Shown here piece by piece: positions 1 to 10,100 of a stretch of DNA of 64,000 nt (within the stretch, counting starts at the first letter, position 1; each line of letters starts with the position of its first letter). Source of the DNA: Acanthamoeba castellanii str. Neff (taxonomy: Eukaryota; Discosea; Longamoebia; Acanthamoebidae); the NCBI RefSeq assembly GCF_000313135.1, contig NW_004457268.1:386194-450193 (forward strand), read 5' to 3'. A program made the translations under genes and the position numbers. The notes under the pieces were generated by a model. It ran no database searches. It saw only the letters and a list, made by a program, of their open reading frames with translations, and was not told the origin of the DNA.

Positions 1-873
1 CACCGCCTCCCCTCTGCCGCGGCGGCGGCGGCTACAGCCACGTCGACGTCATCGTCGTCGGGCGTCCTACCTTCCTCCGCCCACCCTGGCCTCGGCCCAG
101 CAGCGGCCCGCGGCGGATTGGCCCGCCTCGGGTCTGCGAGTCTGGCCCTCCCCCACCACCACCACCACCACCAGCAGCAGCAGCAGCAGCAGCAACACCA
201 CCACCACCAGCAGCAGCAGCAGCAGCCCGGGACTGGCCTGTCCCTCGCCCTCGGGCACGCCTCCGCCTCCACCTCCTCGGCTTCGGTGGGGGGCTCCACC
301 ACCACCACGACCACGACCACGACGACGACCATCCACCTCGGTGCCCTCCCTTCTCCTCCCGCACTGCAGGCGTTAGCCTGCGGTTCGCCTGCCGCCGCTG
401 TCCGCGCCAAGGCCCAGCACCAACCCACTCCTGTTCCATGCGGACCCGTCACGCCGGGGCTCTCGCATCGCGCGACCCACCTCTCACCTCTCTCCGCGAC
501 GGCTGGCGGTGGTGGTGCCGGTAGTGGATTCACCGCCACCATAGCCGCCGCCGCCGCCAGTAGCAGCAGCTCCATCGCCCTTCTGCACCGCACCGCCGGC
601 CGGGGAGGACACGTCGTAGCCCCTTCGTCCTCGTCGTCGGCCTCGTTGTCGTCTTCCTCGTCACCGGCGGCGTTGTCCTCTGTCACGTCGGCGGCTGCCT
701 CGTCGTGGCCGCTCAACCTCACGCCGCTCAAGCCGCCCACTCTCTCCGCACCACATCCCGCCCCGCCAGAGGCGGCTGCCATCGCCACCACGCAGGCGGC
801 GCCCCAGAGCTCCTCCACGCCGCTCAAGGGCAAGCTGCCGGACCACCACCACCACCACCAGCCCCCCACCTGA
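1..873 (+). CDS. C-terminal part of a low-complexity His/Gln/Ser/Thr-rich protein
   Basis: One reading frame stays open from the left edge of the window to a TGA at 871-873, so the start lies outside the window or upstream of an intron. The visible part is almost entirely low complexity: runs of His and Gln from CAC and CAG triplets (about 157-222), Thr from ACC/ACG (298-331), Ser runs (about 560-670) and a final His run (841-858). No folded domain is recognisable. Such tracts are common in amoebozoan transcription or RNA-associated proteins, but no function can be assigned. The antisense strand is also open because of the triplet repeats, so the strand choice rests on the clean stop and the position of the next gene. 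The CDS call is moderately sure, the function unknown. Confidence 0.5.
   Translation, partial: HRLPSAAAAAATATSTSSSSGVLPSSAHPGLGPAAARGGLARLGSASLALPHHHHHHQQQQQQQQHHHHQQQQQQPGTGLSLALGHASASTSSASVGGSTTTTTTTTTTTIHLGALPSPPALQALACGSPAAAVRAKAQHQPTPVPCGPVTPGLSHRATHLSPLSATAGGGGAGSGFTATIAAAAASSSSSIALLHRTAGRGGHVVAPSSSSSASLSSSSSPAALSSVTSAAASSWPLNLTPLKPPTLSAPHPAPPEAAAIATTQAAPQSSSTPLKGKLPDHHHHHQPPT
157..331 (+). repeat. CAC / CAG / ACC trinucleotide tracts
   Basis: Short imperfect triplet runs (CAC, CAG, then ACC/ACG) lie inside the His/Gln-rich reading frame. They encode the homopolymers and are likely to vary in length between strains. Confidence 0.75.
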
Positions 874-1152
874 CGTGACCAACAAAGACCTCCCTCGTAC
901 TACGTGGCCCCGCGGGTGGGAGGCGGGCAGGATTCCTGTTCCGCGGCAGCCAAGGAATGCCAGGGGGGGGGGGCGAGAGATAAGGAGGGATCCGCCAGTG
1001 GCGGCACGTTTCCGTTTTTTGCCGGTGGTCCCCGTGTGGCGTGGTCGACAAGCCAGGAGTTTTCCGCGGGGGGGGGGGCGGTAACGGAGAAAGGTACAGA
1101 CCTTCTTTTGCTTTTGCATCTTTCCCTCATCTTCCCCTCGTCACGCCACACC

Positions 1153-3265
1153 ATGCAAGCCCCTTCCCCCGCCCCCGCCCTCGAGTACGTGCTCTTGCTT
1201 GAGAGGGCAGCCTCTTGCTCAGCAGCTTCCCTCAAAATGCTTTGCTGTTGACGGACCAACGGGGAACACAGAGAATCGACGGAAAAGAGAGTTTACTACG
1301 ACGCCGTGTCTGCCATCCGGTGGAGTCCCCTCATTCGCCTCAATAAACTCTCCGCCCAGTATGAGTGCGAAATATGTTCGTATTCCCTCGCCACCATCTC
1401 CTCATTTGTTGGCGTTGTCTCTTTACATCTTTTTTTTTGCCTTTTGTGCTTTGCACAACATTCATCTTCCTTTTTATCGATGCGTTTGTCACCATCTGTG
1501 TTTCATAATTATATTATTATTATTATTATTGTTATGCAGGGGCCAAGTGTGAGTTCATGAACCCGGGAGGATCGGTTAAGGATCGCATCGGCAAGCAGAT
1601 GATTCTCGACGCCGAAGCGAGCGGCCGCATCAAGCCCGGCGATACGTTGATCGAACCCACCTCCGGCAACACCGGCATTGGGCTGGCGCTCACGGGAGCC
1701 GTGCGGGGCTACAACATGATCATCACCCTGCCCCAGAAGATGTCCCAGGAAAAGGTTCACCTTTCTCGCCCCACCCACCCACCGATACCGCGGTTCTACA
1801 CATATCACATACCTATATATATATATATATTTTAAATCTATTTAAATATATCAAGAAATATGTGGTCGTCAAGAGACCATGGACGGGGATGGGCCTGACC
1901 AAAGCACTGGCGTGTGGCGTGTGGCGTGTGGCGTGTGGCGTGTGGCGTGTGGCGTGTGGCGTGTGGCGTGTGGCGTGGTGCAGGTGGCGGTGCTCGAGGG
2001 GCTCGGGGCGCGTATCATCAGGACGCCGACGGAGGCGGCGTGGGATGCGCCCGAGTCGCACATCGGGGTGGCGAAGAAGCTGCAGGGGGAGCTGTCCAAC
2101 GCGCACATCCTGGACCAGTACGCCAACCCGTCCAACCCGAAGGCCCACTACGACAACACGGCCGAGGAGATCCTCGCGCAGACCGACGGGCACGTGGACT
2201 ACGTGGTCGTGTCGGCCGGCACCGGCGGCACCATCACCGGCATCGCCAAGAAGATCAAGGAGAAGGTGCCCCACTGCCGCGTCGTCGGCGCCGACCCCGT
2301 GGGCAGCATCCTGGCCGGCCCCGGCCCCATCCTCCCCTACCGCGTGGAGGGCATCGGCTACGACTTCATCCCCGACGTACTCGACGCCGGCCTCGTCGAC
2401 GAGTGGGTCAAGACCGAGGACAAGGAGTCCTTCCTCCTTGCCCGCCGCCTCATCCGCGAGGAGGGCCTCCTCGTCGGCGGCAGCTGCGGCTCCTCCCTCT
2501 ACGCCGCCCTCCACGTCGCCAAGAAGGCCAAGAAGGGTACCCCCACATACACCCCGTACACTCCATACACTCCATACATCACACCACACACCATACACCA
2601 TACAGCACACCCGCACGCACGCACCCCCCCCCGTCGTGTGACGGTGACAACGTCAGACTGACCCTCGCGAGTCACGTTTGCGGTTTGGCTGGTGGTGGCT
2701 GGTGCACACCACCACATCAGGCGAGCGTATCGTGGTGGTGCTGGCGGACGGCGTGAGGAACTACATGTCCAAGTTCCTGGACTCGAGGTGGTGCATCGAC
2801 CTGGGCTACATGGAGCCGCCGGCCAACGAGCACTACGGACAGCACACCGTCGCAGACCTGCGCCTCGACTCGCCGCACGCCCTCCCGCCCACGGCCACGC
2901 TGCGCGACGCCCTGGCCTTCCTGCAGTCCCACCCGGAGGTCACCCACCTGCCGGTCATCTCCGAGGCCAAGGGCCTCGAGGGCGTGGTCTCCCTCGACTC
3001 GCTCACCGACGCCCTCCTCGCCGCGCCCCCGTCGGCGCCCTCGCCGCCCGTCACGGTCGCCTTCCTGGCCGAGTTCCGGGAGATCCCCGCCGACCTGCCC
3101 CTCGCGCAGCTCCACTACACCCTCCGCAAGAACGACGTCGCCTTCGTCACCCACCGCGCCTCCCCCACCGCCCCCAAGGCCCTCCGCGGCATCGTCACCA
3201 AGCGAGACCTTCTCGCCTTCCTCGCCACCGCCACCAACAACACGCCCTCCTCCTCCTCCAGCTAG
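1153..3265 (+). CDS. CBS: Cystathionine beta-synthase
   Basis: This PLP enzyme condenses serine and homocysteine to cystathionine in transsulfuration. A five-exon model keeps the frame throughout: 1153-1184, 1272-1375, 1540-1754, 1984-2536 and 2721-3265, giving 482 residues. Visible motifs are the PLP-lysine region GGSVKDR, the substrate loop [10 protein letters not shown], the phosphate-binding GTGGTITGI, and then SRWCIDLGY followed by two CBS-domain (Bateman) repeats ending in a Ser-rich tail. The N-terminus is only about 25 residues before the catalytic fold. There is therefore no room for the heme-binding extension of animal enzymes, and the layout is like yeast Cys4. The first exon is the least certain part: it rests on a GTACGT donor at 1185, an ACAG acceptor at 1271 and matching phase. 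The identity is certain from the catalytic core. Confidence 0.93.
1912..1979 (+). repeat. GTGTGGC heptamer tandem array in a CBS intron
   Basis: About nine or ten head-to-tail copies of a 7-nt unit (GTGTGGC) fill the 3' half of the CBS intron 1755-1983 and run up to the CAG acceptor. It occupies the position where a pyrimidine tract would be expected. Confidence 0.85.
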
Positions 3266-3489
3266 AGGCCCCCCTTACCCAACTTTCTTCTTTCTCCCGC
3301 AAAAAAACATTTTTTAACATTTTTTAAATCCAATTTTGCGCACGTGGCGGCACATGCAGCAGCATGGGGGAAGCCAATGGGTAGTGATCTCAAGGCTGTA
3401 CACTCAAGGCTTCCCCTGTCCCTGTACCCACCACTTCACAAGGAAGGGTGGAGGGGCTGCCAATTTACACAGCAATGCAGATCATTGTA

Positions 3490-3955
3490 GTGTATTGGGG
3501 CACATGCTGACTGGTGCATGGAGCATGACAGGTGGATGGCACATGCTGACCACTGCATGGAGCATGACAGTTGTGTGGCACACACCAACTGCTGTGCAGT
3601 GCCTGCATGGCATGTGTAGACACCCATGTGCACAATGGGTGTACAGCACACAGTGATTGCTGTGTGAAGTATGATGGGCATGCAGCACACACTGACAGCC
3701 ACACACAGCATGACAGGCATAAAGTGCACACTGACCACTGTGCAGAGAGTGATTGGTGCATGGCACATGCTGGCACATGCCAACTGCCACACAGAGCACA
3801 ACCACCACAAGGAGCATGACAGGCGCATGGTGCATGCCAACTGCTCATTGGAGCACAATGGGCACATCACATACACCAACCATTGCATGGAGCATGATGA
3901 GTGTGTCACATGCTGACCACTGCAGAGAGCATGACAGAGGTGTGGCACCTGCCTC
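3490..3955. repeat. Degenerate ~37-nt minisatellite
   Basis: The core GCATGACA or a close variant recurs at 3523, 3562, 3708, 3814, 3892 and 3929. The distances fit multiples of about 35-39 nt, implying roughly a dozen decayed copies. Flanking words such as CACATGCTGACCACTGCATG also recur. All six frames of this block yield Cys/His/Met-rich junk reading frames, which I do not regard as genes. Confidence 0.7.
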
Positions 3956-4043
3956 CAAGAACACCCTCCCCTTTGCCAAAGCAAAACCCATGCTACAGTA
4001 CTCCCACCCATGCAGGGTTTAGTTACACCTGTATTGCAGGGAA

Positions 4044-4349
4044 TCATGCCTGGCCTGGCATGAGGGCATAGTGGCGCCCCTCCACCTCATGGAGGTGAGG
4101 CTGGAGTGTGTTTATGATGTCCTTGTACGAGGTTGCAGTGATGTGTACTGCCTTGACAGCAGACCCCTCAGTGATGCACATCTCCTTGAACACACACATG
4201 ACCTGGATGAGCCACTGATTTGTGTTCCACCTATCATAAAGAAACAGTAGGTCAAACACACCATTTTCATGTATGTGACAACAAAAACTGTAAAACTGGA
4301 CACTTACTTTATTGTGTACATGTGTGATGACTATGTGTTGACAACACAA
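4044..4349 (-). CDS. Possible 3' exon(s) of the island gene, unrecognised
   Basis: A minus-strand frame is open from about 4349 to a stop at 4044-4046. It reads like ordinary protein, with balanced composition, a motif DRWNTNQWL and the C-terminus HYALMPGQA. Two of the five CpGs of the island fall here. It could be a separate gene fragment or a terminal exon of the gene at 5057-6804 that my model does not reach. The interval 4350-5056 also contains protein-like stretches in shifting frames, one interrupted by TGA codons that could be former CGA, but I could not join them. No family recognised. Confidence 0.3.
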   Translation of the reverse strand: MCCQHIVITHVHNKVSVQFYSFCCHIHENGVFDLLFLYDRWNTNQWLIQVMCVFKEMCITEGSAVKAVHITATSYKDIINTLQPHLHEVEGRHYALMPGQA

Positions 4350-5056
4350 AAATGGTGGTTCTTAATGGTTTTAATTTAAAAATAGCAAGACAAAATTGAG
4401 AGCATCTTGATGGCAGATTAAAATACCTTCTGTTCTTGCTCCTGCTGCTCCTGCTCCTCCTGCTCCTGTGGTGCTTGTGTCAAGATCCACTGCTGTGCTT
4501 GTGCTGGTTGTTGTGGGCACTGCTGTGTGTGCAGATGTGGGTGTAAGCCTCAAGACTTTGCTTTCTCTTGTGTGATGGTTCTGCACATGGGGTTGTGGAG
4601 GGCTGGGCCTCTCACTTGGTTGAGTACCTGTGCAGGGGTGCTAGGAGCTGATGCCATGGAGGTCAAGGAGGAGCAGGGTGAAGGTCAAGAAGAAGTTGAG
4701 GTACTGGATGAGGTGAGTTGATGCACCACAGTCCAGGCTGCTGAAATCCAGGACACAATGTCAGTTGGATTGGAGTGAATGATGATGCTGTCAATAGCAC
4801 TTGTGATGATGTTGGTCTCAGATTCACATATACCACCAAGTCAAATGAACAAAATACAGACTCAGTTGATGCACTTGAGGAGCAACATGGCCACTTTGGG
4901 TTCCACTTCTTGATGAGGAGGGCTTCTTGTAGGCCATGAGCTTGGGAATCTTGGCAATGTGACCAGCAGCAACTCTGGATTGAACGTACAGCACTTGTTT
5001 GCTCAACTGATGAAGATGGTGTAGAGTCCTGTATGAGTATCATACACAATGGGTTG

Positions 5057-6804
5057 TCAGCAAGGAGGTTGAGAAGAGCTGCCATTTCCAGCACATTGGT
5101 TGTCAGGATGCATCAAAGCAGTCTGTGTGGTGAGACAGGTTAGTAATCATACACATGAGCCTTGTTTCAGAGAGGTCATACCATATCAATTCAGATTGGT
5201 GTAACCCACCATTTGGTTCAGCCTGTGCTGATCCCAGTGGCAAGTAGATGCATCAACAGAGATGTCACACAGGACAATGTCAACTAGCTTGGGATTTGCA
5301 CAAGTGACCTGGAGATGTTCAATGCACTTGCAGAGGTCCTTCCAGTCAGATTTGGTCTCATTGGGTGTTCTTGCTGGTTTGAAAGGCTCTTCTGCTGAGT
5401 CAGTGGATTTCCTCTTCCCTTTGGCCTTCTCTTTATGTTTCTCCTTTTCTTGAGCTTTCTCCTTCTCCTCTGTCTCCTTTCAAAGCCTCTCCTGCAACTC
5501 TGTAATAACATCTTCCTTCTCAAGGTGGTGTCTGGATTGCTGAGGATCCAAAGAAGTTTCTCCTCCCTACTCATTGTCAGAATGCCCATCTCATTCCTTG
5601 ACATAGAGAGAACTCTGCATCCTCTAGCAGTCACCAACCAGTGAGTGCCACTCTTCATCATTTGGTCAATGTCAATCATCACAGCAGTCATCTTCACATG
5701 ATCTGCACCATTTTGCTTGAGCAGGCCTCCTGGCATGGAGAGCTCCTCTTCTGTGGGCTAGGAGGAGATAAATTGGTAAAAGTGCTATCAGGTGAAGGTA
5801 TGCATTAGAATGTCCTGCAGTTTGGGAGCATAACCAGCTTCATAAAGAGTAAGAAAAGCATTCTGGAGCTTCAACAGCTCCTTGTCAGTGGCCATGGCAG
5901 ATGGCAGTGTGACTTGCTCCTCTATGGCAGGTCTTGTTTGGGCTGTCCCATCAACCTGAAGGAAGTACAGGATTGGTGAGATTTATGAAGGACTACATTT
6001 CATTCCAAATAAAACACACATACCTCTGGTGCTGAGACCAAATCTGGTGACATCTCCATGATGGAGCTGGCTCCAGTGGTGCTATTTTTCTTGGCTTCTT
6101 CTGTCAGCTGAGTGTTGAGCATTATCTGCAATGAGAATATGTCAGTTATTCTATCATGTACACATATGTGATAGATTACTTATATATAATGGTGGTTATA
6201 ATTGCTTTCCAGAGTCAATGTTCTGGAAGAGAAGAGAAAGAGGCAGTATAAGGAAACAACAGATACTGATGGCAAACAGAAAGGATGAAACAACTGATAT
6301 GCTGATGGCACAACACACAAACTGAAATGATAACATAAAATAGTTTTATTGTATATTTAAAAGGATATTTCATCATGTCACCACGAAATTGTATCAAAGA
6401 ATGCTCATAAGATTTCATTGTGTATGTGTACATGATGGGATGGTGTGTACCAATTCAGTCAGTTTCATCTTGTTCTTCTCCACCTCCACCACACTTGCAA
6501 AGTAATTCTGCAGTGGAAGACACTCTAATCCATTAATAACATTACTGCACATGTTTTGAAGATTGACTATTGCACCAGCTTCTGCCTTGAAAGGACAACA
6601 TCCAAGCTTCCTCCACTAGGTGTTTTCAAGTATCACATCTTTCATTATGATGGACCCTTTACCCCAACTTGATCTTGCTCCATATGTGTGATAAGCCATA
6701 CCACTGCCAGGGTGAGTGGTCAATGCCCTACCAACTGCTGAGTTCACTCCCAATTGGTTCCTACCACCTCCACCACCACCATGCTTTCTTCTGTTGCCTG
6801 CCAT
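5057..6804 (-). CDS. Unrecognised seven-exon gene inside the CpG-poor island
   Basis: Following splice signals on the minus strand gives seven exons: 6663-6804, 6451-6581, 6024-6125, 5835-5955, 5571-5750, 5210-5469 and 5057-5122. All six junctions keep phase and the sum is 1002 nt (333 residues plus stop). Donors such as GTATGT, GTAAAG and GTGGGT and pyrimidine-rich acceptors look canonical. The protein starts MAGNRRKHGG with a Gly run, then has a mixed helical region, a Lys/Glu-rich charged stretch of about 25 residues encoded near 5385-5469, and a Cys-containing C-terminal part (for example DWKDLCKCIEHLQV). I recognise no domain and see no transposase motif. An in-frame start upstream at 6843 is possible. 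The last exon is the weakest: the gene may extend toward 4044. It could be a host orphan, a mobile-element passenger or a relic. Confidence 0.45.
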
Positions 6805-7125
6805 CTCAACCCTTTGCTCCAGGTGTTCCCTGGACTCTCCCACCCTTGGTCACAGATGCTGAGATTTCTCCAGAGCTGTTTTCCCACTGCTCTCAGCCTC
6901 TCTTCACCTCTTCCAAGGAGTAGTAGGACACACTGGACCAACATCAGACTGAAGCCACATGCTGTCCCCACTCTATTTGATTCCCTCACCCCACACTTCT
7001 GCTTCCCAGCTAACTGATAATGCACTCACTTGCTTCCAAACATGTGTGCAGGTAGCTCATCACTGACATCCTCAAGCTGCCCAGCACTTTGTCTTCACAC
7101 CTGGCATCCAGGACCGAGAGGATGA

Positions 7126-10100
7126 ATGGCGCTGCGCAAGAAAAAAGAAGAAGAAAAAGAAAAAAAGCCAAAAAGAAAAAGGACAAAAAAATCAAGCACA
7201 AGAGAGCCTACCATGGAGGAAGAAGACAAGGTAGCAGGGGCGGCAGGGCCAACAGGCAATACGCCGCACCGCCACCGCCACCGACAGCAGGAGGAGGAGA
7301 AGCGCGAGGAGGAGGAGGACGCGGTGGAGCAAGCCCTGAGGGTGCTTCTGGAGCTGCCCCCTCCGCCCAGCGCCCTGCCGGCGCCCCCGTGGCGCCTGCC
7401 CTTCTCTGCTGCCGCGGTGCTCCGCCACCAGCAGCACCAGCAGCAGCCGGCGGCGGTGGCGGAGTACGCAGGTCCCCTCGAGTACCTGCTGGCCGTGGCG
7501 CGCCTCCTCCCGCGACCGCCAACCCCAACTGCGCACTCGACGGCCGGCACGCCTTCCTCGGGCGGGGTGTCCTCCTGGCGCCGCCCGCCGCCCCACCAGC
7601 CCCAGCCTCAGCACCGCCAGCAGCCGCGGCATCGGCAGCAGCAGCAGCAGCAGTCCGTACGTGTACAGGAGGAGCACGAGGAGCGGCGGAGGCGAGAGCG
7701 ACAGCAGGCCGCCTTCTGCCAGGCCGCTCGCACCTGTCTCGCGCGCCTCCCCTCCGTACGGCGCCTTCCTCCCTCCTTCCCAACGCGTAGTACCTAGCCT
7801 GCTCCTCACCGACAGCTGCGCCTTTCGTGTGTGTCGTGTGTCCGCTGGTGGTGGTGGTGGTGGTGGTGGTGGTGGTGGTGGTGGTGGCCTTGTGGTGGCC
7901 TGGTGGGTGGTGCAGGAGGGCGTGTGCCTGAGCGAAGCAGAGGAGCTGGTGGGCGTGCTGCGTGGCCTGGCCGCCGTGTCCGTGGTGGCGGCGGAGGCTC
8001 TGCACGCCCTGGGCCTCGTCCTCCTCGAGCGTGGCCCTGATCTCTTCGACAAGGTCCCCTCCACCCCCATCCGCCCGCCCGCCCGCCCATGTCACTCAGA
8101 GGCGCAGGACGCGTCTTTGTGCTCACCGTGCCGTGTGTGTCGTGTGCGTCGCGTCGCGTGTGTCGCGTCGCATGTGTCGCGTGTGTCGTGTGACATGTCT
8201 GCGCGGACTGGGAAGCAGGGGCTGGTCGAGGAGCTGGTGGGGTGGGCGCAGAAGGCGGAGGGAGGGCTGGAGGTGCAGCGGATGGCGACCAACTGCCTGG
8301 CCAACGTGTGCGTGCGGGGCGGCAACCGCCTCCTCCGCCACTATCCGCTCGTGTGGGCCACCCTCCGGCACAACTTCGGCGTATTCCACGCGCGCCTCGT
8401 GGCCCCGCACCAGCACCCCTCCCCCGCCCTCTCCAAGGTATCGAGCCCCGCCACCAGCTACCAGCCACCACCAGCCACCACCGACATGGGCAGCAGCAGC
8501 CACACTCACGGCGGTGGTGTGCGGCGCCGGGGATGGCAGGCGCTCTGCAGCACGATGCGGGGGCTGCAGGTGGTGCTCACAGAGTGGCGACGGGCGGGGG
8601 AGCGAGAGGTGGGTCCGCTGCTGATCTCCCTCTGGCCTCTCTCCCTCTACGGCACGCCCCGCTGGCCCGGCGGACTCACCGCCACCGCTACAGCCACCGG
8701 CGGCAGCAGCAGCACGACCCCGGCATCTCCCGCCCTTCTCCCCCCTCGCCCCCGCCCGGATGGGGCGCCGCCGCCTCCATGCCCACCGGCACCACAACTA
8801 CCGGCAGCCCCCCTCTACCACCAGCACCAGCACCAGCACCAGCACCAGCACCAGCACCAGCACCAGCACCAGCACCAGCACCAGCACCAGCACCAGCACC
8901 AGCACCAGCACCAGCACCAGCACCAGCACCAGCACCAGCACCAGCACCAGCACCAGCAGCAGTACCAGCCGTCGTCCGACTCGGAGGGCTCTGACGGGGA
9001 GCACGCTAACCCGTACGGGTACGGCCTTCCCTTCCACCACCTTCCACCACCACCACCACCCCCTTTGTATGGCGGCAGCACACATCTGCTGGCTCTGCCC
9101 TGGCCGCGCCGCCTCCTCACGCACATCGCGGGGTGGCCGTGGCCGTGGCCGTGGCGGGGGGTGGCGTGAGCAGGGCCGGATGGAAGGTGCGCTTCCACGC
9201 CCTCGCGTGTGTGCAGGCCATCGCTCGCCACTGTCCGCGCGTCTTCACCGCACACTCCAAGCCCTACCTCCCCGATTCCGATTCGACCCGGCGCACCTCC
9301 CTCGGTACCGAGCCATTTTCCTCCCCCGACCCATCCGACCGGAGGACTGAATGCATGTATGCACGCGCGCCTCGGCTGTGTGACGTGTGGCGTGTGACGT
9401 GTGTGTTAGTGGGCGTGATGCGGGAGGACGGAGCGCATCGGGTGCGGGGCGCGGCGGCAGCGGCTCTGGGGGCGGCTCTACATGCTTGCCGGCCCTACCT
9501 GCAGGCCGCTGCCGACGAGCCCGGCGGGACGGCCAAGAGCTCGGCTCCCCTCCAGCGCTCCTACACGCCCCTCTCTCGCTCTCTCGCCGCCACCGTCCGC
9601 CGCATCCACCTCGTACGTCACAACTCCCTTCTCTTTCGCTATAGATAAATAGATAAGATAGGTAGATAGATAGATAGACTAGAGAGATAGATAAGATAGG
9701 TAGGTAGATAGATATTGAAGGGAAAAAACGAAATATCGCGGGCATGGTGGTGTGGTTCGTTGTACCGTCTGATGGCGGGTGGTGGGGATCATCATGATGG
9801 GGTCCAGGCCGTCTTTGCGTCGCTCGACGAGGAGGGCGATGCCGGGTGTCTGGTGCAAGTGCTCAGGGCAGCCGCGCAGCTGGTCGAGAGCGTCCCCTAC
9901 CAGCGCCTCACCCCCGGTTACGCCCAGGCACGTACCACGCAACCCCTCCCCCTGCCGTATCGTGTGTGCGTGTGTCGTGTGTCATGTTGTCGTGTGTCGT
10001 GTCGTGTGTGGCTGGGCCGACGCTCATGCCACGGGGGGGGGGCGAACACTCAGGAACTGCTGGGGCGGTTGGATGGGCTGCTGCTGCTCCGGCGCGGCAG

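Larger units (their letters stand above)
3350..7114. other. CpG-depleted compositional island
   Basis: Reading this stretch base by base gives only five CpG dinucleotides (near 3824, 4075, 4128, 4985 and 6384) in about 3.8 kb. The flanks and the rest of the window carry CpG every few bases. TG and CA are correspondingly abundant and overall GC is much lower. The change is abrupt on both sides: the last ordinary CpGs are at 3343-3349 and the first new ones at 7115 onward. The island exactly fills the gap between CBS and the HEATR6-like gene. Established knowledge: long-term cytosine methylation and deamination produces this signature. Inference: a methylated insertion, or DNA from a CpG-poor source. 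Confidence 0.85.

Noticed and set aside
3436..4047. Cys/His/Met-rich reading frames in several frames
   Set aside because: All arise from the decayed 37-nt repeat, occur on both strands, and have no splice or start context.
6669..7017. Plus-strand open frames (for example 6669-6923, 6754-7017)
   Set aside because: They overlap the first exon of the minus-strand island gene and have His/Pro/Ser-rich shadow composition. Kept only as a weak alternative.
3350..7114. Island as an endogenous giant-virus fragment
   Set aside because: I recognise no viral hallmark gene, and the only coherent gene has spliceosomal-type introns. Left open as a search to run, not claimed.
8242..8994. Long alternative frames across the CACCAG tract (Ala-Pro and Ser-Thr repeats, and Leu-Val or Cys-Trp on the minus strand)
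   Set aside because: They are shadows of the hexanucleotide repeat. The His-Gln frame is the one continuous with conserved HEATR6 exons.
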